A DNA stretch of 64,000 nt from Mucilaginibacter_A sp964236465 (GTDB taxonomy: Bacteria > Bacteroidota > Bacteroidia > Sphingobacteriales > Sphingobacteriaceae), in assembly GCA_964236465.1 (NCBI GenBank), contig CAXSBZ010000006.1, positions 1 through 64,000 of the forward strand, given 5' to 3'. The translations under genes were made by a program, and so were the position numbers. Numbering within the stretch: position 1 is the stretch's first letter; every line of letters starts with the position of its first letter. Positions 14,862-23,257 of this stretch are shown here, one piece after another. Below the pieces are notes generated by a model that saw only the letters and a program-made list of their open reading frames with translations, did not search any database and was not told the DNA's origin.

Positions 14862-16040
14862 ATGATTTCTTCAGAAAGATATGATCTCCGAGGCGTTTCG
14901 GCTTCCAAAGAAGATGTGCACCAGGCTATCAAATCCATTGATAAAGGTATTTTTCCGAAAGCTTTTTGCAAAATCATTCCAGATATTTTGGGCCATGACG
15001 ATGCTTATTGCAACATCATGCACGCTGATGGTGCCGGTACAAAATCATCTTTGGCTTATATGTACTGGAAAGAAACCGGTGATCTTTCGGTTTGGAAAGA
15101 TATTGCGCAGGATGCCGTAATCATGAACCTGGACGATTTGCTTTGCGTTGGTGCAACCGATGATATCCTGCTTTCTTCTACCATTGGCCGGAATAAAAAT
15201 TTAATTCCGGGCGAAGTGATTGCAGCCATCATCAACGGAACGGAAGACTTATTAATGCAGCTTCGGGAATTAGGGATCGGCATTTATTCGACCGGTGGCG
15301 AAACAGCAGATGTTGGCGATCTGGTTCGGACGATCATTGTAGATTCGACCGTTACCTGCCGGATGAAAAGAGCAGATGTCATCTCCAACGGAAACATTCA
15401 AGCCGGAGATGTAATTGTAGGTTTGGCTTCTGCCGGGCAGGCTTCTTATGAAACCAATTACAACGGCGGCATGGGTTCCAACGGCTTAACTTCTGCGCGC
15501 CACGATGTTTTTAATAAAGCTTTAGCCAAAAAATTTTCCGAAAGTTTTGACCCTTTGGTTCCTGAAGGTTTGGTTTTTTCCGGTTCTAAAAACCTGACTG
15601 ATTTAATTGATATTGGCAATGGAAAAACAATTACTGCCGGTAAATTGGTGCTCTCCCCAACCAGGACTTATGCGCCAATTATCAAAGCAGTTTTAGAACA
15701 GGTTCGGCCGCAAATTCACGGCATCATCCATTGCAGCGGCGGCGCACAAACCAAAGTTTTGCATTTTGTAGATAACGTGCATGTCATCAAAGACAACCTG
15801 TTCCCGGTCCCACCTTTATTCAAATTGATTCAGCAAGAATCAGGCACCAACTGGCAGGAAATGTACAAGGTGTTTAATATGGGGCATCGAATGGAATTGT
15901 ATGTGCCTGAAGAACTTGCAGGCGCAATTATTGCCATTTCCGAAAGTTTTAACATTGCAGCACATGTTGTTGGGCGTGTGGAAGCTGCTTCTGCTAAAAA
16001 GTTAACAATTCATTCTGAGTTTGGTGAGTTTGTGTATTAA
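14862..16040 (+). CDS. purM: phosphoribosylformylglycinamidine cyclo-ligase (AIR synthase)
   Basis: The 392-residue protein belongs to the AIR synthase superfamily and closes the imidazole ring of FGAM, the step after PurL. It is the longer Bacteroidota form. Features are YAYCNIMHADGAGTKSSLAY-like substrate loop near residue 50, NLDDLLCVGATDDILLSSTI, the glycine-rich STGGETADVGDL and VGLASAGQASYETNYNGGMGSNGL, and the C-terminal MGHRMELYV. It shares no operon with purL, which lies 5.5 kb away on the other strand. Confidence 0.93.
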   Translation: MISSERYDLRGVSASKEDVHQAIKSIDKGIFPKAFCKIIPDILGHDDAYCNIMHADGAGTKSSLAYMYWKETGDLSVWKDIAQDAVIMNLDDLLCVGATDDILLSSTIGRNKNLIPGEVIAAIINGTEDLLMQLRELGIGIYSTGGETADVGDLVRTIIVDSTVTCRMKRADVISNGNIQAGDVIVGLASAGQASYETNYNGGMGSNGLTSARHDVFNKALAKKFSESFDPLVPEGLVFSGSKNLTDLIDIGNGKTITAGKLVLSPTRTYAPIIKAVLEQVRPQIHGIIHCSGGAQTKVLHFVDNVHVIKDNLFPVPPLFKLIQQESGTNWQEMYKVFNMGHRMELYVPEELAGAIIAISESFNIAAHVVGRVEAASAKKLTIHSEFGEFVY

Positions 16041-16044
16041 ACTG

Positions 16045-16069
16045 ATGCTTCTTTTATCGGCATAAAATC
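16045..16069 (-). repeat. DM25 copy, GA form, after purM
   Basis: ATGCTTCTTTTATC then GGCATAAAATC, four bases after the purM stop, between convergent genes. Confidence 0.9.
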
Positions 16070-16081
16070 ATGAAACAAATT

Positions 16082-16891
16082 TTATCTTCGATGATGCTTA
16101 CGTCTTTTGCTTGAATGACTACTACTTTTATGCGATGATTTTTTGGTATGATGACGCTCGGAAGTATGATGCTTCTTTTGCGAGGTGTTTTTGAGTGAAA
16201 TAATTGGTGTTGCAACTGCACTTTTAGAAGTGTCTTTTGATGTAACAGCTTTCTGCGGATCTTCCTGCTCAACCGTTTTCACTGTAAAACTATTACTGCG
16301 GAGGCCGTATTCCAGCACACGTTTTTCGCCGGTTGGCTTTGCTGCGGATCCGTTTCCGTCAAAAACTGGGAACTCACGCATCAATGTTCCTTCTTTAATA
16401 TAAAAATTATCTTCACCGCGATAACCCTTTCGTTGTGAAACATTTAACTTCGGGAAATCCAACTTTTGCGCTTTGTTGTCTTTATATTCAAAGGCATAGA
16501 TTTGGGTATGAACGGTCGAATCTTTAGCTTTTGCCTGGATCAAAATTTCCGGGTTGCCATCCATATCCATATCCGTATTGTAAACATCGGTGATGGCTCC
16601 TTCCAGATCGCCGGTTGTGGTGGTATAGTTTTTTCCTGTCGAATCAGATTTTAAAATCAGCAACGAACCTGTTTCCGCAGCACCTCGCCCCCAGCTAAAG
16701 ATATCAAAACTGTTGCCCGGAGAAACTTCGATCAGTTTATGAAAACGAAATGGCTGCATCAAAACCGGTTTGGCGGGTGCTTTTACAAACTGTACCGGTT
16801 TTTGCTGATCCGGGTTGCAGCCTGAAATTACTGCCATAAAAACAGTAACCAGCATGAGGAACGTGCTTCGTTTATCGCCTAAAAAAATCAT
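16082..16891 (-). CDS. lipoprotein with PliI-like domain and basic His/Lys/Ser tail
   Basis: This 269-residue protein begins with a lipoprotein signal ending VISGC (Cys near residue 25). The middle has NTDMDMDGNPEILIQ, a calcium-loop-like strand turn, and then YRGEDNFYIKEGTLMREFPV followed by GEKRVLEYGL, which resembles the PliI family of periplasmic inhibitors of invertebrate-type lysozyme. The last 45 residues are almost only Ser, Lys, His and Arg (HTSERHHTKKSSHKSSSHSS). A cell-wall, metal- or surface-binding role of the tail is conceivable. The lysozyme-inhibitor reading is a recalled resemblance, not proven. It is four bases from the end of the GH20 gene's neighbour, likely co-transcribed downstream of it. 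Confidence 0.6.
   Translation of the reverse strand: MIFLGDKRSTFLMLVTVFMAVISGCNPDQQKPVQFVKAPAKPVLMQPFRFHKLIEVSPGNSFDIFSWGRGAAETGSLLILKSDSTGKNYTTTTGDLEGAITDVYNTDMDMDGNPEILIQAKAKDSTVHTQIYAFEYKDNKAQKLDFPKLNVSQRKGYRGEDNFYIKEGTLMREFPVFDGNGSAAKPTGEKRVLEYGLRSNSFTVKTVEQEDPQKAVTSKDTSKSAVATPIISLKNTSQKKHHTSERHHTKKSSHKSSSHSSKRRKHHRR
16825..16849 (+). repeat. DM25-like copy, AC form, in signal-peptide codons
   Basis: AAATTACTGC then CATAAAAACAGTAA, antisense to the lipoprotein gene, encoding TVFMAVIS of its signal peptide. The last base departs from the consensus. Confidence 0.5.
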
Positions 16892-16894
16892 AGT

Positions 16895-19192
16895 TCAATT
16901 AAATAAAACGTCGGGTGGAAGTTCTGTCTGTGGTTTTCCGGCTAAATTTAAATAAACTCTCAGCGTAGCAGTATCTCCGGCATCAAAATATTTGATTTTT
17001 ATTTTATGATAGCCTTTTAGCATCGGCACCAGGCTGCTTCTGGTTAAGGGTGGATGTTTGCCGTCGTTGTCCACCACCAGTTCATCATCCAAATACAGCT
17101 GCGAACCATCATCGGAAGTTAAACCCAGATTGTAATTTCCGTCCGCATCTACTCGTAAAAATCCTTGATAAATCACTCCGAAAAGTGAATTATTTTTTTT
17201 GAAAGCCGTTAAGTTGAAACCTTTTGTGGTGCCCGAATCAATCGCTGATGCCGTATCTATTTGGGCAGTGTTGCTGAAATTCCTGCTTGCAACTTTATAT
17301 TTCAAACCTTCCCTTAACGTATCAGGAGTTGCGCGCGCTGCAAAAGCTTCGCGATAATAAATGCTGGCTTTACTGATGATACTGCGTTTGCCGTCCGGCG
17401 TAATTTCCAGCGTTTGTACTGTTTTTACCTGGTTTTTTTCTATGTTGAGGGTGATCGGGTTGGTATAAACTTTAGCGTTTTCAGTTGGAAGATAGCCATC
17501 GGTGGTGTAAAAAATCCGGGCATCGGCAACGGTCGGTTTCAGCACATAAGTAATATCCGGCACAACAATCAAAGAATCATGCAGGCCAAACGGTTCCGGC
17601 ACGCGGTAGTTGATGCAGGCCGCATCCAGGCGGTTCAAATGCCTGGGCAAGCGCACTTCTGCAAAATCGGCGTAGTTTTTATTAGCCAGCGGCGTCCAGG
17701 CAATTTCGGCCAGCGCAAGCAATCTTGGCAGCAGCATGTATTCCGCTTTGGTGGTTGTGGCGATGTATTCCGTCCATAAATTGGCCTGCACGCCGATAAT
17801 ATATTTTTGCTGATCGGCGTTCAAAACCGCCGGAACGGGATTGTAAGCATAAGTTTTTTGCAGCGGCGCATAACCGCCGATAGAAAGCGGTTCCTGATCG
17901 GATTTGCTTTGAAGTTTATCAAAATACAAACCTGCATTTTGGGAAGCCATGATCACGTCGTGGTTCATTTTCGCCGCTGCAATGCCACCAGCTTCTCCGC
18001 GCCAGCTCATCACGGTTGCATTTGGGGCCAGGCCGCCCTGCAAAATCTCGTCCCAGCCGATGATGCTGCGGCCGTTATCATTCAAAAACTTTTCGATCCG
18101 GCCAATAAAATAACTTTGCAAACCATGCTCGTTTTTCAGCTTTAGTTTTCGAATCAGATGCTGGCAAAATGAAGATTTATGCCAGATACTTTTCGGCACT
18201 TCATCGCCGCCAATGTGGATGTATTTTCCGGGGAAAAGCTGCATCACTTCAGTCAAAACATCTTCCAGAAAATGAAAAGTATATTCTGACGGGCAATAAA
18301 CGTCATCAAAAACGCCCCAGGTTTCGGCCACTTTATAGTCTCTTTTCGGGTTGCAGCTCAGCTCCGGATAAGCCGCTAACGCAGCTTGCGAATGTCCGGG
18401 CATTTCAATTTCCGGTACAATCGTGATATACCGTTCGCTGGCATATTTTACAATTTCCCGGATCTCATCCTGTGTATAAAAACCGCCGTACGGTGTTTGG
18501 TCAAATTGTTTTGGCTGCCGGTCACGTGGGTTTCCAATCAAAGTTTGGGTGCGCTGACTGCCGATTTCGGTCAGTCGCGGATATTTTTTGATCTCGATCC
18601 GCCAGCCCTGGTCATCCGTTAAATGCCAGTGAAAAGTGTTGATTTTGTAAGCCGCCAGCAAATCCAAATATTCCTTGATAAAAGAAGCAGGGAAAAAATG
18701 CCGGGAAACATCCAGGTGCATCCCGCGGTATTTAAAACGCGGATGATCTTCAATTTCAGCACAATTGATTGTATTGTTTACTTGCGTTTTGGTATCTGCC
18801 AATAGTTGGATTAACGATTGCACACCGTAAAACAAACCGGCATCGCGCCCAACCAGTGTAATTTTTTTTGGACTGATACGCAATTGATAACCTTCATCCG
18901 GCAAAGTTTCTGCACCGGCAGAAATAATTTCAATCACAGAAGTTGCCGTGTCTGTTTTTAAAATATCACGATTGTTGTTGAAAGTTTGCAGATAAGCATT
19001 TAAAAAAACAACTGCCCGGTCGTCTTTCAAATCAGATTTAACAATGCTTCTTTTATGCAGTAAAAATTGGCCTGGATTTGCTTTGATGGAAACCGGGGCA
19101 GGAATCAAACCAAAGTTTGGATCTTTATTTTGAGCGGAACAATTTACGGCAATCAAGAAAAATACAAGGCAGCAGAAATATTTAAAACTCAT
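16895..19192 (-). CDS. beta-N-acetylhexosaminidase, GH20, with C-terminal PA14-like domain
   Basis: This 765-residue secreted enzyme removes terminal N-acetylglucosamine or -galactosamine from chitin- and glycan-derived oligosaccharides. A signal peptide (MSFKYFCCLVFFLIAVNCSAQ) is followed by the GH20b domain, then the catalytic barrel starting HPRFKYRGMHLDVSRHFFPA. The catalytic Asp-Glu pair is in HIGGDEVPKSIW, and the substrate tryptophan is in WTEYIATT. After a linker with Fn3/CHB-HEX-C character, the last ~140 residues (FLRVDADGNYNLGLTSDDGS, LYLDDELVVDNDG) form a PA14-like carbohydrate-binding module. It acts in the periplasm or at the surface. Confidence 0.94.
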   Translation of the reverse strand: MSFKYFCCLVFFLIAVNCSAQNKDPNFGLIPAPVSIKANPGQFLLHKRSIVKSDLKDDRAVVFLNAYLQTFNNNRDILKTDTATSVIEIISAGAETLPDEGYQLRISPKKITLVGRDAGLFYGVQSLIQLLADTKTQVNNTINCAEIEDHPRFKYRGMHLDVSRHFFPASFIKEYLDLLAAYKINTFHWHLTDDQGWRIEIKKYPRLTEIGSQRTQTLIGNPRDRQPKQFDQTPYGGFYTQDEIREIVKYASERYITIVPEIEMPGHSQAALAAYPELSCNPKRDYKVAETWGVFDDVYCPSEYTFHFLEDVLTEVMQLFPGKYIHIGGDEVPKSIWHKSSFCQHLIRKLKLKNEHGLQSYFIGRIEKFLNDNGRSIIGWDEILQGGLAPNATVMSWRGEAGGIAAAKMNHDVIMASQNAGLYFDKLQSKSDQEPLSIGGYAPLQKTYAYNPVPAVLNADQQKYIIGVQANLWTEYIATTTKAEYMLLPRLLALAEIAWTPLANKNYADFAEVRLPRHLNRLDAACINYRVPEPFGLHDSLIVVPDITYVLKPTVADARIFYTTDGYLPTENAKVYTNPITLNIEKNQVKTVQTLEITPDGKRSIISKASIYYREAFAARATPDTLREGLKYKVASRNFSNTAQIDTASAIDSGTTKGFNLTAFKKNNSLFGVIYQGFLRVDADGNYNLGLTSDDGSQLYLDDELVVDNDGKHPPLTRSSLVPMLKGYHKIKIKYFDAGDTATLRVYLNLAGKPQTELPPDVLFN
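19044..19068 (-). repeat. DM25 copy, GA form, inside GH20 gene
   Basis: ATGCTTCTTTTATG then CAGTAAAAATT; encodes FLLHKRSIV just after the signal peptide, where family members vary. Confidence 0.75.
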
Positions 19193-19328
19193 GAATTAAC
19201 TAAAATCAAATTAAAAAACAACCTGAATATTTTAATGCAAGTTCAGGCAGCTGCTTGTCAAATATTTATCAATGATAAAAGCATATTACGGAAAATTGTA
19301 AAACAAGTTTAGCTCGTTAATCAATTCC

Positions 19329-19353
19329 AATTTTAGGTCGATAAAAACAGCAT
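19329..19353 (+). repeat. DM25 copy, AC form, intergenic
   Basis: AATTTTAGGTC then GATAAAAACAGCAT, a perfect consensus copy between the DUF4230 and GH20 genes. Confidence 0.9.
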
Positions 19354-19372
19354 GCAACATTAAACCATGTTA

Positions 19373-19975
19373 TTACTTAAATATAATAGTTACTTTTTTG
19401 CCGGAGATATTTTCCAGCATCGGTTTAAAAATCAGTAAAGCATTTTGCTTTGTTTTGGACAGGATTTGCATGTCAGCTGCATTTTTGAGCAAACGTTGTT
19501 CGGCAATTTTGTAAATCCCTTCCACCAAATCTTTGGTATCGTCCTGAAACCAAGTGCCCGAAACATCATAAACTTTGGATTTCTGGTGATCCAATTTTAC
19601 ATAACAAATCTCGGGGTTGGGCAATGCAATTGTAACAGAATCTTGTCCAACTTGCACCACATCTTTTTTCTGCAATTTGGCCAGATCAATGCAACCGGTT
19701 ACTTCGCCAACGGCCACAAACAAAACGCGTTTATCAGGCAAAATGGCGCGTACTTCTTTTTGTTCGATTACATCTTTCATCGCATATTTTACCAGCTCCA
19801 GTTTGCCCATCGCCGTAATTTTTTCCACCATCACATCTTCTTTCATTTCTTGGTGAGAAGCAAAAAGTTTGTCTTTCAAAAAGAAATAACCACCGGCAAT
19901 AATTCCCAAAACGATAGCAAGTAACAGCAGGTATTTGAAAATACTGTTTAAAATAGAAGACTTATTATTCCTCAT
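19373..19975 (-). CDS. DUF4230 domain-containing membrane protein
   Basis: The 200-residue protein has one N-terminal membrane helix at about 13-32 (YLLLLAIVLGIIAGGYFFL) and a soluble domain with ITAMGKLELVKYAMKDVIEQ, GEVTGCIDLAKLQKKDV and the conserved IALPNPEICYVKLD, the core of DUF4230. Such proteins are membrane-anchored and face the periplasm; the function is unknown. It lies downstream of trxB on the same strand, but a hairpin in between suggests a separate transcript. Confidence 0.85.
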   Translation of the reverse strand: MRNNKSSILNSIFKYLLLLAIVLGIIAGGYFFLKDKLFASHQEMKEDVMVEKITAMGKLELVKYAMKDVIEQKEVRAILPDKRVLFVAVGEVTGCIDLAKLQKKDVVQVGQDSVTIALPNPEICYVKLDHQKSKVYDVSGTWFQDDTKDLVEGIYKIAEQRLLKNAADMQILSKTKQNALLIFKPMLENISGKKVTIIFK

Positions 19976-19984
19976 TTTTTAGCT

Positions 19985-20026
19985 TATAAAAAAAGCTTCT
20001 ATCCGCTTTCGCGATAAGAAGCTTTT
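19985..20026 (-). terminator. Terminator of trxB
   Basis: A stem of AAAAAGCTTCT and AGAAGCTTTT with partly paired TATCGCG/CGCGATA-type inner bases and A/T-rich flanks lies 22 bases after the trxB stop. Confidence 0.75.
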
Positions 20027-20047
20027 GTAATTTTTATAGGAATTTTA

Positions 20048-21004
20048 TTACACTTCAACAACGGCTTCTTTGGCAGCGAGGTAGCGTTCGGCTTCCAAAG
20101 CAGCCATGCAACCTGTTCCGGCAGCGGTTATGGCCTGGCGGAAAACTTTATCCTGCGCATCTCCGCAGGCAAAAACACCTTCGATATTGGTTTGCGTGGT
20201 GCCGGGTTTGGTGATGATGTAGCCAACTTCGTCCGTATCGATCCAACCTTTAAAAATGTCCGTGTTTGGATGATGGCCAATCGCAACAAAAAAACCGGTA
20301 ACATCCAGCAAACGCTCTTCCTGGGTTTGGTTATTTTTGACGCGAACTCCATTTACCGATTGTCCGTCGCCCATAATTTCCTCTGTTTCCGCGCTGTAAA
20401 TAATTTCAATATTGTGCGTATTTTGCACCCGGCTCACCATCGCTTTGGAAGCACGAAAGTCAGGTTTGCGCACAATCATATATACTTTTCGGCACAATTT
20501 GGCCAGGTAAGTGGCTTCTTCTGCGGCCGTATCTCCTGCGCCAACAATCGCCACATCCTGGTTTTTAAAGAAAAAACCATCGCAAACAGCACAGGCAGAA
20601 ACGCCGAAACCATTGTATTTTTGCTCAGATTCCAAGCCCAGCCACTTGGCAGAAGCACCGGTAGAAATAATAACTGTATCGGCCGTAATCGTTTTCACTT
20701 CGTCCACCACAACTTTGTGCGGCTGGCTGGAAAAATCAACCGAACTGATGTAGCCGTAACGGATATCCGTACCAAAACGCTCCGCCTGTTTCTGGAATTT
20801 TTCCATCATTTCCGGTCCTTGGATGCCATCCGGATAGCCTGGAAAATTTTCAACTTCTGTCGTTTGTGTCAACTGTCCGCCAGCCAGCATTCCGGTGTAT
20901 AAAACGGGTTTTAAATCAGCACGGGCAGCATAAATGGCAGCTGTAAAACCAGCAGGGCCGGAACCAATAATCAGGCATTGTACGTGTTCGGTATTTGCAG
21001 ACAT
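20048..21004 (-). CDS. trxB: thioredoxin-disulfide reductase
   Basis: The 318-residue flavoprotein reduces thioredoxin with NADPH. Using the ATG at 21004, it shows the FAD site GSGPAG at 14-19, the redox-active C138-A-V-C141 followed by DGFFF, the NADPH site GAGDTA at 155-160 and the second FAD motif GVFACGDAQD near 285. An ATG-less extension to 21025 is excluded because the -7 promoter element occupies 21023-21030. The length is normal for the low-molecular-weight bacterial type. It is a single gene closed by a terminator. Confidence 0.95.
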   Translation of the reverse strand: MSANTEHVQCLIIGSGPAGFTAAIYAARADLKPVLYTGMLAGGQLTQTTEVENFPGYPDGIQGPEMMEKFQKQAERFGTDIRYGYISSVDFSSQPHKVVVDEVKTITADTVIISTGASAKWLGLESEQKYNGFGVSACAVCDGFFFKNQDVAIVGAGDTAAEEATYLAKLCRKVYMIVRKPDFRASKAMVSRVQNTHNIEIIYSAETEEIMGDGQSVNGVRVKNNQTQEERLLDVTGFFVAIGHHPNTDIFKGWIDTDEVGYIITKPGTTQTNIEGVFACGDAQDKVFRQAITAAGTGCMAALEAERYLAAKEAVVEV

Positions 21005-21022
21005 GATGTTTTTGAGTTTATA

Positions 21023-21030
21023 CAAAAGTA
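21023..21030 (-). promoter_or_regulatory. -7 element of trxB promoter
   Basis: On the minus strand TACTTTTG lies 18 bases before the start codon, giving a leader of about 12 bases and settling the start choice. Confidence 0.6.
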
Positions 21031-21075
21031 CGTTTTCGGTTGCGTAATTATTGATTTCAAATGTCAGATCAAGTT

Positions 21076-21100
21076 AATTTTAGGTCGATAAAAGAAGCAT
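21076..21100 (+). repeat. DM25 copy, GA form, perfect consensus
   Basis: AATTTTAGGTC then GATAAAAGAAGCAT, upstream of trxB, between it and the RelE relic. Confidence 0.92.
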
Positions 21101-21145
21101 GGATGACAATCGGACAAATAGAAAACTTTACATCTTGCAAGAAAA

Positions 21146-21402
21146 CTATTCATATATATCTTTTCTGTGTCCAAGTGTAATGACATCGATAATGAGTTCA
21201 TCCTCAACAATTTCATAAATTATACGATAGTTTCCAACTCTTACACGAAATCCAGATCTGCCTTTTAATTTTTTATACCCAACAGGACGAGGGTTTGCTT
21301 CTAAATGAGAAATTGCCTCCATATAGGTTTAGCAATATTATCAGAAAGCTTATCTAATTGTTTTTGAGCCTTTTTAGATAAAACAACTTTGTAGTTAGGC
21401 AT
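21146..21402 (-). pseudogene. RelE/ParE family toxin, frameshifted
   Basis: Translation from ATG 21402 gives MPNYKVVLSKKAQKQLDKL followed by SDNIAKP, then stops early. A one-base shift near 21320-21328 restores EAISHLEANPRPVGYKKLKG, then GFRVRVGNYRIIYEIVEDEL and HRKDIYE to a TAG at 21146, which is a complete RelE-type mRNA interferase of about 85 residues. The total of 257 bases is one short of a multiple of three, so a single-base deletion is the simple explanation. The start overlaps the antitoxin stop by 8 bp, as in intact pairs. The toxin should be inactive unless this is a sequencing error or a slippage site. Confidence 0.85.
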
Positions 21403-21601
21403 TTATCTTTTTCCTACTTTCTAAATAGTCAGAAAATGAAATGCGTTCACCATCATCTTCCTTTTTAGCTTCATCATAAAGCCGGACATCTTCTAAATCT
21501 TCTAACTCTTCCATCAAATTATTAAACTCTTGAATAGGGATCACAACAGAAATTTTCTCACCTGAATGATCCGTAATATATTGTGGATGTATAGTTAACA
21601 T
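21395..21601 (-). CDS. type II antitoxin (RelB/Phd-like)
   Basis: The 68-residue acidic protein (MLTIHPQYITDHSGEKISVV at the N-terminus, then IPIQEFNNLMEELEDLEDV) has the Phd/YefM-like N-terminal DNA-binding fold and a Glu/Asp-rich neutralising C-terminus. It would repress its own promoter and bind the RelE toxin encoded by the overlapping gene. The toxin partner is frameshifted, so the antitoxin is an orphan. The 68-residue length is normal. Confidence 0.8.
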   Translation of the reverse strand: MLTIHPQYITDHSGEKISVVIPIQEFNNLMEELEDLEDVRLYDEAKKEDDGERISFSDYLESRKKINA

Positions 21602-21668
21602 TGGTTTTTATTTACAAATATAATTGATTCCTCATCATTTCAGTTTAAAAGAATATCTTCCCCAAATT

Positions 21669-22148
21669 ATGGACAACAATAAAATTTCCAATACAAATTT
21701 AACAGGCCGGTTGAAATGGGTTGAACAAGTTTCCACGCTTATGGACGACAAGTTCCGGCTGCCGGGCACCAATTTCCGTTTTGGTTTAGATCCGTTGATG
21801 AACCTGATACCGATTGCCGGCGATATTTCCGGATTTATAGTTGGTGCGGCATTGGTTTTGGTGATGGCCAAAAATGGCGTCAGCCGTAAAGTTGTGATTT
21901 TGATGGTGCTGAATATTTTTATTGATGCACTGATCGGTGGTATCCCTTTGATTGGCAATGTATTTGATTTCTATTACAAATCCAATTCCCGCAACATCAA
22001 ATTGTTAAAAGAACATTACGAAGAAGGCAAACACGCAGGCAGCGGAACCGGAGTTTTGCTTGCTGTTTTTATCGTACTTTTTTTGTTGTTTGTTGGGTTT
22101 TTGTTTTTGATGTATTTGGTTGTGGCTTGGATCTGGAAGATGGGTTGA
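21669..22148 (+). CDS. DUF4112 domain-containing membrane protein
   Basis: Using the ATG at 21669 the product has 159 residues (an upstream TTG at 21624 is not needed). The block FGLDPLMNLIPIAGDISGFI is the DUF4112 signature; three membrane segments follow, including GAALVLVMAKNGVSRKVVIL and a C-terminal VLLAVFIVLFLLFVGFLFLM. It is an inner-membrane protein of unknown function found widely in bacteria. It is transcribed divergently from the toxin-antitoxin relic. Confidence 0.85.
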   Translation: MDNNKISNTNLTGRLKWVEQVSTLMDDKFRLPGTNFRFGLDPLMNLIPIAGDISGFIVGAALVLVMAKNGVSRKVVILMVLNIFIDALIGGIPLIGNVFDFYYKSNSRNIKLLKEHYEEGKHAGSGTGVLLAVFIVLFLLFVGFLFLMYLVVAWIWKMG

Positions 22149-22216
22149 AAGTTTGATTAATTTAATAATAGATAAAATCAACTTATTTTCATGTTTCTAT
22201 ATAATTGAACTAAAAC

Positions 22217-23173
22217 TCAAATCAATTTAATAAAAGGATTTTTATTTTTAATAGTTGAGTCTATTTTGTCTTTTAAATATTTTTTAAAATCAATTTCCGA
22301 ATCTATAATTTTAACAAATTCTTCTAAATCAAAAAGTATTAATAAGGCTTTTTGAATTAAACCTTCTTTGGCTGCTTCTATACCAGAAGGTGTATAACCG
22401 GCTGATGAAATAATAATTCCGTGTGCATTTGGTCGTGTGAATATTCTCCGTAAATGAGTGTTTACATCAGAATGCGAAATTGGATTTTGAGTCCATTTCA
22501 TTTCAACAAAAAATAGTTTTGAGTCCATCTCAATTATTCCATCAATTTGCTCTAAAATTCCTTCCCCATGTTCCCCAATACGTGTAAAGTTTTCCTGAAC
22601 TAATACCTGATACGTTTTAAAAAATCTATTAAGGACAGATTCAAGTAGTTTTCCTCTTTTTTGTTTATTAACCTCTGAAAATAAACTAAATAAATCTTTT
22701 TTGATTTCTTCTCGATCACTTTTTAGGTTTTCGACAGCTTGAGTTTGATTCAAATAATCTTCACTTTTCTTTTTTTGTTCATTTATTCGTTCTTGATTTA
22801 TGCGAGTAAATGAATCTTTAATATTGACAAGTTTCTGGACTTCTGAAACTAATCCTTTTGCTTTTAATTGATCTTCTGGCCAGCAAGCATCAAAAGATTC
22901 GAAAGTTGTAACTCTTTTAATTATTTCTCGTCTTTCACGTAGAAATTTCTCAGAACTTATATTAATTCGTTCTAAGATTGTTCGAGCAATTTCAAATTTG
23001 CTTATATTATTTTTATCAAGGATAACTTTTTGATTAAGATCAGAATATAATTCTTCTGCTATTCCAGCACCTTTAAAAAATAGAAGGAGCGTTTTCTTTC
23101 CTTTATTTAATAATGGTATAGTTTGAACCAAGAGTTCAAATAGATCGGGAGGATAATGAAAAACGTCATTCAT
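22217..23173 (-). CDS. PD-(D/E)XK nuclease (Mrr-like) with N-terminal coiled coil
   Basis: The 318-residue protein has a helical, coiled-coil N-terminal two thirds (residues 60-170, rich in Glu/Lys/Gln). A C-terminal restriction-endonuclease-like domain follows: E178, then D211 in LEQIDGIIE, and E224-M-K226 in FFVEMKW, the D...ExK catalytic triad, followed by NAHGIIISSAGYT, typical of Mrr-cat domains. It probably cuts DNA. It has no adjacent methylase or other restriction subunit. The gene is markedly AT-richer than its neighbours aroQ and xerD, suggesting transfer. Target and regulation are unknown; a lone methyl-dependent or anti-phage nuclease is one possibility. Confidence 0.7.
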   Translation of the reverse strand: MNDVFHYPPDLFELLVQTIPLLNKGKKTLLLFFKGAGIAEELYSDLNQKVILDKNNISKFEIARTILERINISSEKFLRERREIIKRVTTFESFDACWPEDQLKAKGLVSEVQKLVNIKDSFTRINQERINEQKKKSEDYLNQTQAVENLKSDREEIKKDLFSLFSEVNKQKRGKLLESVLNRFFKTYQVLVQENFTRIGEHGEGILEQIDGIIEMDSKLFFVEMKWTQNPISHSDVNTHLRRIFTRPNAHGIIISSAGYTPSGIEAAKEGLIQKALLILFDLEEFVKIIDSEIDFKKYLKDKIDSTIKNKNPFIKLI

Positions 23174-23257
23174 GTAAAATTTTATGTAAATTTAATAGTA
23201 TCAAGTTGCTATTTGTATTTGCTCTTCAATAGTTTCCTTTATTTTAATGACAATCCC

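Noticed and set aside
18660..18685. GATAAAAGAAGCAG within the GH20 gene
   Set aside because: No AATTTTA half and the last base is wrong; it encodes the conserved FPASFIKEYLD region.
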